A stretch of DNA of 64,000 nt. Source: Rotaria socialis. Taxonomy: Eukaryota > Rotifera > Eurotatoria > Philodinida > Philodinidae. The stretch spans positions 110,589-174,588 of the forward strand of contig CAJNYU010000040.1 of assembly GCA_905331475.1 (NCBI GenBank). Reading direction: 5' to 3'. The position numbers and the translations under genes were made by a program. Positions within the stretch are counted from its first letter, which is position 1, and every line of letters starts with the position of its first letter. The notes beneath the pieces are model-generated. The model was not told the origin of the DNA. It saw only the letters and a list, made by a program, of their open reading frames with translations, and did no database searches. Positions 23,431 through 37,100 of this stretch are shown in pieces.

Positions 23431-24746
23431 ACTAAAAAGAATGAACAAAAACTAAACTCTATAACTTTTTACCTGTTTAAACCGGATTCAAGCGAAATAT
23501 TTATGTTTTCTTGCAATGTTTTCAATTCAATAAACACAAGCGCTCTCAAGTTTCCAGAATTTTAGTCTTATGAAAAAATGTTGAATCTGCCCTAGAATTA
23601 AAATCTCTTTCTTCCTTCGATTGACAAGAAGAGAGCAGGTCGTATCGTAAAATAATTGTTAAACGAAATGATAGCTGATCAAAATCTCATCACGATTACC
23701 AACCTACAAGATACTATACTGAATTTCCAAAGTCACTCGATGTTCACCTTTTTCTCGGCATCTTCTCTCTGGCTAATACAATTGCTTGTTTCACACATGC
23801 CGCTATTAAAAGAAAGGTGCTTAATGGCACGTATCATCATCATCGAACTAATGAGTACGGAATATTCTGCTTTTTTTTCTTTCTCTTGTAAAGACGGTCA
23901 CCGTAATGTGCAATCAAGCTTAACATCCATTAACTTTGGTTCAACTATTCAAATGTCAAATCGAGATTGGTGGTAATTGTAAAATAGATTCTGAAGCAAA
24001 GAGTGAATCGATTTCTGATAGAACATTTTACTTGATATTTTTCCATCGATTAACTTATTAAAACCGACAGTTCTAATCGTATAATATCGATATTTACGAT
24101 AAGAAAACGTGAACAATAATATTGGCGGCACTTCTCCCTTTCATGCCATAGCTATCGATGACAAATTATTATCGGTAGACGAAAAGAAAGCAACAACACT
24201 AATGATGATCACCGATGTGAGACGATGTTTGATGTGACGAATAATAATACATAGAGACCACTGTTGCACAAATGAAACGATACAACACAACGAATAAAAA
24301 TCTATTACTGTAAAAGAAGCATAATCTTAACCGGCCGAACATCTGTTACCATACAAAGTAATTACATACAGATTTTAAGTAACGTTTATCGTACTTCGTA
24401 AGTTTTAACTTGTCGAATTGTAAGACATAGTTGAGTATTAATTTCACATAATTATTTCTAAATGAAATGCCGATGCTGATTTTGTCAGCTCCGTCGAAAA
24501 AGAAAACAATTCTGTTTGAGAATCGCACTTGTTTTAAAAAATAGTTCAACACTTTTCTCGTTTTATTAATCTGATTTATTACAAATAATATTACACTTTG
24601 TTCAGTGTGTGAGAAATTCACGTTTACTACCCTTCTCCCTGTTTTTCTATTTTGTCCAATAAAAAATCAATGCGACAAACCAATGAGAACATTTTTTTTC
24701 TTCTTTCAAGCAAAGTGCCAATTGTTGAATGATATCATTCGTAACA
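23431..24746. other. Intergenic, no gene recognised
   Basis: Only short frames lacking motifs. It includes the upstream region of the Pax-like gene; an acceptor-like TTTCTTCTTTCAAG lies about 35 nt before its ATG. Confidence 0.4.
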
Positions 24747-25422
24747 ATGAAAAGTAAGTTATATGTACCAGGTATTGGTGAGTTGATATTTTGATTCGCT
24801 CATCTTTGATTAATTTATGATACTGACATGTTAAGGACAAGCAGGCGTTAATCAACTTGGTGGAGTATTCGTTAATGGTCGTCCGTTACCTGATCATGTG
24901 CGTCGAGAGATTGTCGAATTAGCGTTGAATGGTATTCGTCCATGTGATATATCACGAAAATTACTGGTTTCCCACGGATGTGTTTCGAAAATTTTAACAA
25001 GATTTTATGAAACTGGTTCTATTCGGCCAGGATCAATTCATGGACGAAAATCGAAAGTAAGATTTTGAGAGAGAAAAAATGAAATGTTCGAACTTCTCTT
25101 TTTCACTTCACAGAAAATAAATATTTGCCAATCAAATGATAATGAAGGATTATTAACTGTTCGGTAAATTATCTTATGATTTCTAATTTGTTTTCTTCTC
25201 AGTAAAAAATATGTTTGAAGGAATCATCAAGCAAATTTACTGTGTACATTACAACATTATAATCAATTTTTGTTAGAACAAACTATAAAGTTATCAACGG
25301 ATTATGAAATCTCAATGGAAACAAATTCGTCGTCATTAATTAAACATTCCATTGACAATATTTTATCAAACGAGATGGCGACAAAAAATAAAACTTATGG
25401 CTCATATTTAATAATTCAATAA
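24747..25422 (+). CDS. Minimal Pax protein: N-terminal paired subdomain plus octapeptide
   Basis: Four exons (24747-24771, 24836-25056, 25114-25163, 25221-25422) join in frame to 165 codons. Residues 9-82 are the PAI half of a paired domain: [48 protein letters not shown] and [10 protein letters not shown] are all present. The RED half is absent; the next exon encodes [18 protein letters not shown] instead. Near residue 141 comes KHSIDNILS, matching the HSIDGILS octapeptide (a Groucho-binding eh1-type motif) of Pax3/7 proteins. The protein ends 17 residues later with no homeodomain, and none was seen downstream. It is therefore a transcription-factor fragment that could bind DNA weakly or act as a competitor. 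Three candidate donors follow the ATG; GTAAGT and GTATTG keep the same frame. A truncated, non-functional copy is the main alternative. Confidence 0.72.
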
Positions 25423-26264
25423 CTGCATTTTCCGTTAGTTTTTATGTTTAGTAGCAATAGATGTTCAAATGAATATAAAAAAACAAATTTCTTAGCCGCT
25501 AATGTGAATCGATTTGCCTGTTTTTTTTGTGTAATTTAAAAATAGTATAAATAATAAATAGAAATTTCTTCATGGAAATTTTTTTTTTAAAATTTTGGTT
25601 GTGATTCAAGGAAAAAGTTTGGTGCCACATAGCTTTAGTGGTATCATTTCAATATGCCACACTAGAAATTCTCATGCATTCCGATTGATTCGATTCGAAC
25701 TATTATTTCAACATTCTTTCTAGAAAATTTTCGTGCTAAAATCTCATTTTGAATGTAAATATTCAAGTATTTTCTTTTATTTATATTTGCGTATTATTTC
25801 TTCCGTTGTCTGATATTATATTCTACTAAAACGACTAGGTAACTATGTATCTTCAATAAAAGTTTGCATTATTTCATAATAAACTTGACCTTGATTAAAT
25901 CAACAAATTCGTTTTTTTTTTGTGACATCCGTCTGAACAGCAACAAAGTGTTATTTTCTTTTCTTTGTTATTGAAAAATAGAAAAAAAAATGCATTAGTG
26001 CATGTGTATAAGAAAAAAGAATGCATATGTGTGATTCTAAAAGAAGAATAATACAGCATAGAAGACGAAAAGAAGAAAAAAAAAGAAAGAAAAAAAAATT
26101 ATATATAGTCCTTGATTTATTTCTATGAAAAAGAAACCGATTGATATCGCCGATTAATTTCTCAAATGTGAAAGACGTTTGTACTAAAAAAAGAACAAAA
26201 GGAAAACATGCATTGTTTAAGTTGATTTCTAATTCTAATGTAAAAGAAATTAATTTACTGTTCT
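25423..26264. other. Intergenic between convergent genes
   Basis: 3' flanks of the Pax-like gene (+) and the tektin gene (-). Contains AATAAA-like signals (for example near 25546) and no recognisable homeodomain exon. Confidence 0.5.
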
Positions 26265-28565
26265 TCAAGCAGTTATTAATCCACGAGGATGAGAAAATGT
26301 AACAGAGGTAACTGCACTTTTTTCCGGTGCATTTATTGTAAATGTACGTCGAATACCCATAACTTTATCAAAATCAATAAATAATGAATTATTTTTAATT
26401 GCTAAATCTTGTTCTAATGTTGATTTTGTTCGTAATAAATGTTGTACAGCATTTTCTTCTTGTCGTAATTTACCGTGAAGATCAGCAATAGCAGCATGTA
26501 AATCATGTACTTCTTGAATTAATCTAAACGGAAACAAAATGCTGTATGGTTTGGGGAAAGAAAAATAAAGTATTAATTCAATTGACCTATGCATAGCAGG
26601 ATCTCGGCATGCTTCAACGTTTGGTCGTCTAGTACGTGTTTCAAGACGTGTTTGAGCAACTTGTAAGAAGGCTTCTTTATCAGCAATAGTCTTCTTCAAA
26701 AATTCAATATTTTGTTCAACATCAAAGATTTCTTGAAGAATCTATATAAAAATAAATAAGTAAATAAATAGAAGATTTTTGTTTTCTTTGTTCGAATTCT
26801 ACTTTTTCAAGATGAGCTTGTATTTTATTTTTAGCCACTTGACTTTCTTGTACACGATTTTCCAATGAAACGTTAACATGATTCCATTGAGACCACATAT
26901 CATTATTAGTTTGTGCCATAAGTTGATTACTAGCATTGAGTAATTCGTCCGATTGTGATATTTCACTAAGAGCTCGACGAATATTTTCTTCGGTATATCG
27001 TGTCCAGGTTTCAGGCACTGATACTCTAAATATTGATAGGAACATAGATATTAGAGTCGAAGAAATAGTATAAACAGGATGAAAGGATAAAAGGAAATTT
27101 GAGAGCTTATTCGAATTTCATTACAAAAAAAAAACGTCTTTATAATTGTGTTTTTGTATTTATTTCATCGACGGCGTGTATTTGATTTGGCTATTCGTTC
27201 CTGAAGGGCTTCACGTTTGGTATGATTTACAAAATGGAATATTCAATTACTTTCAGTTTAATTCATACATCTCTAACAATCGTTTAACGGCGCATTCAAA
27301 ACTAAAACTAATACTAATCTCTTGATGATGGTGTCATCATAACTTAGATTCTAGTCGTTATGTGATATTTATCGAAAGACTAAATAATTCGTAATGATTT
27401 TTCATGGGAATAAAAACAAGCGGCAAGTTGAAGGACGAATTGTACTATTTTGCTTTACTGCTAATGTAAGAACTATAATGATAAACATACGTATTATCAA
27501 CATTTTCAATGCCTTCGTAGAAGTTAATTCCACGCGATGTTGTTTTGATATTGTGAGCAGCTGAATCAAGTACTCGAGCACGAAATTTATCTTGTGCATC
27601 ACGTTCTAATTCATGTAAAGAAGCACGATTAAGACTAAAACATAGAATTAAGATTTTTCTAGAAAAATTCCGTAGGAAAAATATCATACGCATTTTGTGT
27701 ATTAAGACGTTCGAGCATTTGTCGAAGTTTTTGTTGACATAATTTAATTGTATCAACTTCCTATGATGGAAAAAATAGAATTTTCTTCGTTTCTATGAAT
27801 AATTAGACTTACTCGAATAAGTTCTCGTTCGACATTATCATGTACAAGATCGATACCTAAAAGAAATTTAATTGAAAGAAAAAAAAACCAATTTAATCAT
27901 TTTAGACCTTGTCGTTTTTCTCGTTCATATAAATTCTCTTGTGCAATACGTAATGGTTTTTCCGATTCAGCTAACAATCTTTCAACTTCACGTCGTTTCG
28001 ATTCAACATCCTCAATTTTACGTTTCATTTTATCTTTTGTTTTTTCTAATTCACCTTTCCAATATTCAATATCATTTATACGTTCACCTAAACGTTTCGA
28101 TGCTTCTGAATTATTTTTAAATGATTGTTCATCTTTTTCTCGTGCTAAACGTATAGCATCGGAACGTAAACGTTCAGCAGCCGAACGAATTTTATCCGAA
28201 GCTAAATAGTTGGTCATCTGAGCATTATACCAATCTTTTGGTGTATAACGTGTATAAAGTGCTTGCCGTGCTGATGGAAATATTGGTGGTACTTTGACAT
28301 TATCAATATTATTAAGATAATTCGATGAACTCATTGGCTGCATAGTAGATGACGATAATGCTTGTGTTGGCTCAACACGAGCTGATCGATAGAACGTTCC
28401 TGGACGCCATGGAAGTGATAGTGACCGGGTTAATAAACCAGAATAAGGTGGAGCCGATGATGTTCGATAATCAAATGTGCCTATGGACGGCAGAAGATTA
28501 CCTTGTTGAGGACGACGACCCATATGTGAATATTGAGCCGTGGCGGTAGATCCCATATAGTCCAT
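26265..28565 (-). CDS. TEKT3: Tektin, tektin-3 type
   Basis: Seven exons on the minus strand (27908-28565, 27813-27856, 27690-27760, 27491-27634, 26803-27025, 26587-26741, 26265-26523) give 517 codons. After a Ser/Pro-rich head come long heptad-rich coiled coils with LGERINDIEYWKGELE, then REKRQGIDLVHDNVERELI, VSVPETWTRYTEENI, ILQEIF and the tektin signature RPNVEACRD (usual form RPNVELCRD). These blocks agree with tektin-3 more than with tektins 1, 2 or 4. Tektins form filaments along the inner wall of doublet microtubules in cilia and flagella. The tail is longer than in vertebrate TEKT3 and the signature has Ala in place of Leu. A CT microsatellite lies about 230 nt upstream of the start. 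Confidence 0.9.
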
Positions 28566-30157
28566 TTGTTAACGTACACCGGTTGTCGACTAATTGACTG
28601 CGAAGAGAAAATTTTTATTTATTTTTAAAACATAAAATGAGAGTCGCTATATTTTACCTACGTGTGTGTTGGACACTATATGTGTTTGTTCGATGCACCC
28701 ACACCCACACACGTACACACTATCGAGCGAAGTGAATTTGAGTGACAAAGAGAAATCTTAGACAAGGTGTAAAGAATTTCTCTCTCCCTTTTGCTCTCGC
28801 TCTCTCTCTCTCTCTCTCTCTATCCCTCTTTTTTTTATTGTTGTTGTAATGTTACCTGTGAGCATGTATGCATTTGCGTTGTCAACTGATTTTTTTTACC
28901 GATGTCCGATGACGATGACTGCAACTATAGCTGATTTTGTTGTTGTTGATCCTCGCGTTGTCAAAAGAAACGCATTTCTTTTCTATAGACTGTTTTTTAC
29001 TTCTTTTTTTTCTATTACTGAAATGTAAGAGTTGACGATTGCGTTGTGCTTTCATGGACAATGAACAAAATCAGAAACCAATTGGGACACACTTTTCTTT
29101 TTTCTGCTTTATTTATGAAAATTCAAACAAGAAAAAAATCTATACAAGTTCTTTTCCGGCTTAATTTTTAGTCTACATTAAAAGCATAGGCTTAAGAAAA
29201 CCTTGCTTATTTAATTATCATTCATTCGTTTTCCTTTCATCATTTTTTCTTCACAATTCAAACAAAACAAATTTTCTTTTTTTCTCTTCGTTTTTAAAAC
29301 ATTAAAAAGCAACACTTACATGAACAAGTTACTCACTTGAAACGATGACAACGAGAAAGTAGAGTGGCTTGATGCTGCCGGTGAAACACACACACACAAA
29401 TTTGTATTGCATTCAATGAAAAAATATTTTGCAGACAAAAAAATATTCGAAAATTTTCGTTTAAGAATAAAAATAATAGACATTAATGATCAATTCTAAC
29501 GGTTGTTGAGAGCGGCATCATGCTACTTCATTGTTAATTATTTCATTTTTAATGAATAAAAATTCGACTCCTTCTCATTTTTGTCCAAAAACTAAATTCT
29601 CTAGAAAATTTTTCAGAGGTTTCTTTACATTAATCATTAGTTTTGTTCTTTTCAATTAAATATTTACTATTAAATTGGTATGCTATTTTGAATTCAAGCA
29701 AATTAGATTTATTTTATTTCAAGAAGAAAAAAAGCGTTGATTGATAAAATCAAAGAATAATATCTAGCAAAAATTTCTTGAATTCAATATTAGAGTAATA
29801 TCATTTACTTTCGAATAGCTAGAAAACGTTTTGATTATGATATGTTTGTGATAAACACTAGAAATTTTCTTCAAGTTACACTCATTTTATTTTAATAATA
29901 GGAGAATAAAATCGATGTATGTTGTACTTTGCAAAGAGCTAGCACCGTTTGTTTTTATTAATACTTCTACGACATCAGTTTCATCCAATGATTTCGCGAA
30001 TACTTCCAAGTATCAAAAAGAATCACTTCAGTCTGATTATATTCATTTCCGAGTCATGCGAAATCACTTCAACAGCTACCCGCAATCGTCCTTCGATTAA
30101 TATTTTACTTATAACAAATCAAAGAAAATTATTCTTCTTTAACAATATCTATGTACG

Positions 30158-30184
30158 TATATATATATATATATATATATATAC
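30158..30184. repeat. (TA)n microsatellite
   Basis: About 13 TA units flanked by TACG and CGTA, making the tract palindromic. Confidence 0.95.
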
Positions 30185-30453
30185 GTATTTGTAGAGTTTC
30201 TTTTTTTTTCTTCTTCATAAAAACACTTTTGAATCATAATCATGTACATGATACACAAAAAAGAAAAGGAAAAACGCGAACAAAAAGAAAAGAAAACGAG
30301 TAACATGTAATACTCGCTGGAAATAAGAATATTCTCCCACTAGACAAGCTAAATGTGTCTGATGATACAAAAAGAGAAATTTTTAGAACTTAAAAAGAAG
30401 AAAAAAGAGAAATATGTGAATGACACAGTGAAGGAAAAAACAGATGTACACTC

Positions 30454-30476
30454 GCACACACACACACACACACACA
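30454..30476. repeat. (CA)n microsatellite
   Basis: About 11 CA units directly downstream of the MAP2K7 stop codon. Confidence 0.95.
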
Positions 30477-30487
30477 TATATACTCGA

Positions 30488-32976
30488 TCACCGGCGTGAC
30501 TTGTTTATCGCCGCTGTTGTTACATCTTTATACCAGCCAGCAAGATCAACTGGTTGTTCGCGTGATTGGACAAAGAATGGTTGGAGCATTAATTCAACAT
30601 ATTTAGGTCTTTGCTTATAGTTTTTAATTAAACTGAAAATAAAAAAAAAGTTTTAAAAATCGGAAACAAAAGCAAAATCTTCGTATTCTTACCACATATT
30701 AACAAAAGATCGGAAATCATCAGAAAATAAAAGATGAGCAGGTAGTTGAGGAGAATCTTCAGTTACAATACGTGACATAACATCAAAATCAGATCGACAA
30801 TTTGAATATGGATAAGCATTTGTTGCAAGCTCAATCTAAATTTTATATTGAAAAATATTCTAGATAAAAATAAGCAATGCATCTTTCGATCTTATAATTA
30901 GAAGTTTTTGAATCTAGAAAAAAAAGTTTGTCTGAGAGTAGTCAAACTCTAGAAAGCTTTCTGGTACAAGTAGATTTATATAAATGTTTTCTGGAAAAAT
31001 AAATCACAAAATTTTGCCTAGAGATAAATCTAATGACTATTATAATCCCCTGAAATGTTCAATCTAAGAAAATATTCGTTCGTGTAGTTGTTACATTCCA
31101 CAAAAACATGACTTTTTATGCCAAGAAATCGATTTGTGCTCGAAAACAACTTTTGATAATCTTACAAACACCTCATTGAGAGTCTTAAACGAAGAATATC
31201 AGTGACGGCAGTTCTCTCGCCAGCTGAAATATTTCCATTCTACTATAATTACGGTAAAAATTAATATGTTAGACATCTTGCAAGACTAACATCGGTAGCC
31301 TTAGAAGTTTTTCTTTCTCATCAATAAATTCTGTACTCGAAGAAAAAATTTACATTGAAAATTTTTTAATCAGCTTAAAAGGTTTCTTCATTAGAAATCA
31401 GACTTATCATGTTTTATCTTATACATTTTCTTAAAAACAAACAGAATTGAACATAACTAATGATTTACAAGACAAATAGAGAATGAATTCTTTGTAATCT
31501 TTATCAAAACGTTATAGTACTTGTAATTGAAATAGGAACGCTAACGAGAAATCTTATCCGGTAAAAAAAATAAGACTCCATTTTCACTAGAAGTCACACA
31601 AGGGAATAATGTCATGCAACTCTATTACAAATTCATAAACTTACAAGCGTAATTCCTAAGCTCCAAATATCAGCTCTTATATCATAATCAGGTCTTGCTG
31701 GATCCGATGGCTCAATACGCTCTGGTGACATGTAAGCAGCACAGCCGGCATTTCTTGACTTTGCCATTGATTCAATCAGTACACCACTAATACCAAAATC
31801 ACAAAGTTTTATTCTTCCATAAGCATCTATTAATATATTCGATGGCTTAACGTCTACAAAGCAAAGTGTATTGATAATTATCCTTAGAAAAAATGAAAGC
31901 AAACCTCGATGAATAATACCATGGGTTTCTTTCAAGTAATTAAGAGCAGTTACTGTCTAAAAATAAATAAAAAGAAACTATTAATAAAAATTTAAAAATA
32001 GATTTCTTCAACTTACAGCAAATGTTAATTTGCCTAAAACACATTCTGGCATAGGTTGTTGTATAAGTTTCAGAAGTTTATCAAAACATAAAGCCATTAG
32101 TTCCATACATATCCAAACATCTGTCTGAAATATTTTTCGCAAATATTTAAATAACACTTTTCAAAATCAACCACGATGCTCTAGACTTACAGCATTAATA
32201 AAATAGCCGACACATCTAACAATATACGGAAAATTGTAACTTTTAATAATAACATCTAAATCCATGATAATTCTTTTATTTTCTTCATCAGATGCAGTTC
32301 TATGCATAATTTTAACAGCAAGTTCTGTTTTACTTGGTACATGTTCCATTTTAAAGACTTGTCCGCATGAACCAAAACCAAGAAGAGATACATTTAATAG
32401 TTCTTTAAGTTCGACTCGTTTTTGCTACAAAAATAAAAATAGAATTCTATCGGAAATTATCAAAGTAAACGCTTCTACTTCGCCGTTTATATGCAATAAA
32501 CCCGAATTTTTGAGCACCTCTTGGTATTTAGCTTGCGTATTTTCACTAAAGAAAATTTTTATTATTTATTATTTCAGAATTAAGCTTTGCTTTTTGTCTA
32601 CCTGGTATTATTTGTAGATGGTTGAAGTGGTGATAGTGGCAATTGAAAACCACCTTTACGTATAGGTGGGGCTGAACTAGCACGAGACGATGAGGAAGCA
32701 TTTAAACTGGCTGCAAATATTTAAAAGAATATTATATAAATTTCAAAATCAAAGAAAAAGCATTTTCCTACTTGGCAGCAGTCGCGGTTGTGCATTCATA
32801 GGTCGACTTGTAATTCGATTAGTTGTCGGCGGTGTTTCCGTTTCAACTGGAGCGAATTGACGTAGAATTTTCTCCTCAAGAGCTTTCAAACGAGATGACA
32901 TAGCCGGAATGCCTAAATAACCACCGTCGGGCGATGATGAAGGTGGTGGAGGTGGCATTTGCATTTTATCACTCAA
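30488..32976 (-). CDS. MAP2K7: MAP kinase kinase 7 (JNK kinase)
   Basis: Nine exons (32772-32976, 32602-32710, 32479-32545, 32191-32424, 32017-32124, 31905-31956, 31645-31853, 30693-30835, 30488-30632) give 423 codons. The N-terminus has SRLKALEEKIL and a KGGFQLPLSPLQP segment, in the place where MKK7 carries JNK-docking sites. The kinase domain has a glycine loop GFGSCGQV, lysine in ELAVKIM, EENKRIIMDLDV (a MKK7 hallmark), HRDVKPSN, CDFGISG, and AGCAAYMSPERI with RPDYDIRADIWSLGI. The activation loop reads ESMAKSRNAG: both phospho-acceptor positions (Ser271 and Thr275 in human) are present as Ser and Ser. The family phosphorylates JNK in the stress cascade. The largest intron is 809 nt (30836-31644); the rest are about 50-70 nt. 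Confidence 0.92.
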
Positions 32977-34111
32977 ATTGTACTTCCAATCTCATGTCAA
33001 TATATGACACGAGAGCAACAGAACACAAGAAAAAGAAATAGCCTTTAAAGCGCTATGAGTTATAGGATTTCGTAAGGTTGATAGTAGCGCTGAGGAATTG
33101 ATTCTAGAGGAGAAAAAATTCGCTCTCATTCGTTAAATTTTATCTACATGACTTGAGCATCGTAATATAAAATAGAAACCAATAGGAAAAAATAGTCGAA
33201 AATTTTGAATATTTTATTTTAAATAATTCTCAGGGATAAAATGATGGGCCGTTTTCATTTATTCTACATTATCAGAATGTTGTTTTGTTTTGAACAATGA
33301 AAACGATATCCATATGGTTGTTAGTCACGATAGCAGCATCAAACTATACATATGTCTATCACATTGTTGAATAAAAAAAGAATTCTGAAAAGAAAAAATG
33401 ACCTTCGACCCAAATCTATTAAAGTTTTGTCCTCGTGAATATGCTCGTATAATAATACTTTCTCGTTGACGATCAAGTCTCATCCGAAAAATTTAGTTAA
33501 CGTTGAAAATCAGATCAAGTGAGACTCTATTAGCCAGTTATATTTTCTTCGATCAAGGAGCATGTACAGAGTTATATTTGGAGAAACATCAAGTGTACTA
33601 TTCCGATATTTAATTTGCGTAATAACCGTCTGTTTCGTTTACGCTCGATATGAAAATAAAAAAAAGAACCCAGAATAAATATTAACTGATAAAAGAACGT
33701 GTGAATATTCGTAATGAATAACTTCGTTGATTTTTATTCTTTTGCGCAATTCTCAATTTTGTTTTGCTCGTAAGAGTACAAGACAAATAAAAGAAGGAAT
33801 AATGAAAAAATTGTACGATCAAATATGTTCTAATAAGTCTTCTTTGCCGTTTTTTATGTGTACATTTGATGTCTTGATAAGTACGCTGAAAGTAATAGGA
33901 ATTCAAAAAAAAATTTTCATGCAGCAAATGAAATCTTTTATAGGAACAATCAACACGTGAGTTGCAAATATTTCTGAAAATATTCCGCTAGCGAGACGCA
34001 TGTACATATTTGACATACATTTTTTTTTATATATTTCTATCTGCTTAGTTTATTATTATAGGCTTCATTTTTGTTTTTATCTTGTAGGTATTATCTTAAA
34101 TCTACTTTGAT
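32977..34111. other. Divergent intergenic region of MAP2K7 and AMPK gamma
   Basis: Upstream of both genes, so it should hold two promoters. Short overlapping frames on both strands at 33.68-33.96 kb have no motif. An acceptor-like TTTTATCTTGTAG lies about 24 nt before the AMPK gamma ATG. Confidence 0.45.
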
Positions 34112-37100
34112 ATGTCGCTTAATTGCGTCGTTTTCGAACAGGCTGCTTGGACGGTAAGTTTGATATAGATCATAATTTGTTGTTGTTGTTGATAAAATAA
34201 TTCTAATAAAAGGATCTTCGTTCAAAACGCGTTCGACACGATAGTTATCATCGAATCAGTAAGTTAGAAACGATATTATCCGTTGATTATTTATTCGAAA
34301 TTTTCAATCGTTTAGATAATGATGAGATTTATCAATCATTTTTTATAACTCACTCATGTTATGATTGCATGCCTAAAAGTGGCAAAGTTCTATTACTTGA
34401 TGCACGTCTATCGATTCGAAAAGCGTTTTTTGCGCTAGTATTTAATGGTGTACGAGCAGCTGTTGTATGGCACTCGCAAACATCGTCATCTATTGGTCTT
34501 GTTACAATCAGTGATTTTATCAATATGCTTACTGCTGCTTATGATGCTGAATGGGTAAAGAATTTTTATAAGAGTTGTAACTTAAATCAAGACAAAAATA
34601 GATTTAAATAATTCTGCGTAATAGTTGTGGTTAGGAAGAAAACTAGAATTGGTAGTACATAGACACATTATTCCTTTTAACTCAATGACTATGTTTAGGT
34701 CGCCAGATTGGTTTGTAATAAACAAAAAACTATTTTCGAATCGTAAGAATAGGGATATGATTAGAACATTGCATGACGTTTTTTTCTCTCTATATATATC
34801 GACGACGATCTAGGTTAAAAGAAAAAGATGAGTCTCGGTCACCGTCACGGTCGAATTGCTGAATATGTACGCTGCATGTTGTTGTTGTTGTTTTTGAATT
34901 CTAAGGCTTGCGACACTCGTCGAAATAAAATTTATTTGCTTTCTGATCTATCAAATTTCACTCGCTTACAATTACATATTTAGTGCAAAATATGTATATT
35001 TAAACATGCATGTGTAGTGTAGTACTGTCATCTTAGATTAAATCTTCTTCAATATGCGAAAACTAGCATTGTCACTGTAATGAATATAAATATATAATAA
35101 TGGGAAAAATTGCTGCATCAGACTGACTTTTCTCTTGAAAACAAAAAAGCGTGAGGATCTGCCAGCTACAGTAGTGTCAAAGATCAATCTGATCAGCCGT
35201 ACCCTAAGAAATATTTCGGAGGTATAAGTTTTAGATTAGAAATATATCTAATCATTTGAAGATGGCGACTAAGACAGTTCCTTGAAAATTCGAACCTCAT
35301 GCCAACCAATGCAGGCTTTTCTCTAAGCTATAGGTTTACACCTAATTTTTAAAAATATTGTAGAATCATATTGAATGAATACTTATCGTTTACATTATTG
35401 ATGATACAAGCTGTTAATTTCTACCGAAAACATGAATCGATTCTGAACATTCAAATATTATTTATCGTTTACACGAATGAGAGAGGTTCAGATGGTCTAA
35501 ATCCTTTTGTAATATTTCAACAAGACAATTAGAAACTTTCTACGAACATAAGCCTCACCAACTTCGCAAGCAAATCACGCCCTGACTCTTCGTATATCTA
35601 CGATCATATTCTATCAGTGACTATCATGTACGATAGAGTAGCGATCACAACGGAAAAAATTCAATTTCATATAATAACTGACAGAATGATAATGTTCAAT
35701 TCACAAAATTGTTGAATTTCAAAATTAACTAGTGTATATATATACATGTTTTTTTTATTCAGTTTAAAGCCATACAAAATCTTTGCTAATTAATATCGTA
35801 ATAGAAAATCATGATTATTAATTTTTATTAGCTTTCGTTAAATAGAATGTACATTTTTATTTCAGAAAAGTATTGCAGCATTGGAAACATCATCAATACT
35901 TGAATGGAAACATGATTTTCTTCAGAAACGGGGAGCTAATAATCAAAATATTAGTTCCAATATAATTCAACTAGGTCCACAAGATAGGCAAACATAAATT
36001 TTGTCGTACATTTTCATTTTAGAAAGAATGTTTTTATTTTCTTTCTTGTTATATTTAGTTTATATACAGCTATTTTAACATTAATTGACCGGAAAATACA
36101 TCGCATACCTGTTATTGATCCTGCAACTCACAATTTTTTATTTTTAATTACTCATAAACGAATATTGAAATATTTATACATGCATGTATGTTGAATTCTT
36201 TTATTGTTTTCTCTTGCTATCTTTTATTTCAATTAGATCTATGATTTACCTCAACCTCATTTTATTCATCAAACATTAGAGGAAGTTAAAATTGGTACTT
36301 ATGAAAAAATAGTAATGGTATGCAAATCTATTCTATTGTTATTATTACAGTAGGAGTTCATACGTTGAGATCGTTTTCTTCGTTTTGTTCTAATAGCACT
36401 ATAAACACAATAGGCGAAATGTGCATAGGAAAGAAGTACTTGAATTATTTATTACTCATCAAAACAGCTCATATTAAACGCAGTAAGAATCAAATGGTTC
36501 TTTGCTAGACCTCGCAGGAGTCCAATTCCGGATGCACACTAATTTTCCGGGGACCCGAATTGAGTTTCGAGTTCGAAAATCTTAGATTTGACGGGCTCTT
36601 GCAGTGAAGATAGTCTCGAAAATGCGTGCTTGAATTCGTCATCCCGAAAGAATCCGGAGAAGAAGCGTCCTATATCCTTAGAAGTGACGATCGAATTCCG
36701 ATTAGACTATTTTATTAACAGTATAAGATTGTGGTTCAAGAGAATTCTAAGTAAAAACATTTTTTAGGTGAGCCCAGGTCTAAAAATGTTAGACCTGACC
36801 AACTCTATGTTAGACTCTAAGCTATGATCGTTTTACTGGCATTCCAATCTAGTGAAAGACTTAGGCCGTAGTTAGGTATGTTGAAAGTGCGAACTGAAAA
36901 AATGAATTATATTTCGAGAAATTTTCTTCTAAGTGCAAATGATATTGTAGAAAATAGAGCTCATACTTGAGGAATATATTTTTAAAATGTTTTCAGCATT
37001 GCTTATTGTTGTAGGAGAACATATTGAAAGTCGTATAGAGGATTTCCTAAGTTGTTTTTTTATAGATAGCATATGTTTGAAAAAGTAAATATAATAGATT

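Larger units (their letters stand above)
28566..30487. other. Intergenic with microsatellites
   Basis: Between tektin and MAP2K7, both on the minus strand, so it holds the tektin promoter side and the MAP2K7 3' side. Contains a CACCCACACCCACAC motif (about 28695), (CT)n at about 28796-28822, (TA)n at about 30158-30184 and (CA)n at about 30454-30476. No gene recognised. Confidence 0.5.

Noticed and set aside
25164-25222. Reading the Pax gene as broken by a stop just after exon 3
   Set aside because: That results from choosing the first acceptor (TTCTCAG); the acceptor at 25220 keeps the frame and leads into the octapeptide.
33682-33960. Overlapping 77-81 codon frames on both strands
   Set aside because: No homology or codon signal; lies in the divergent promoter region.
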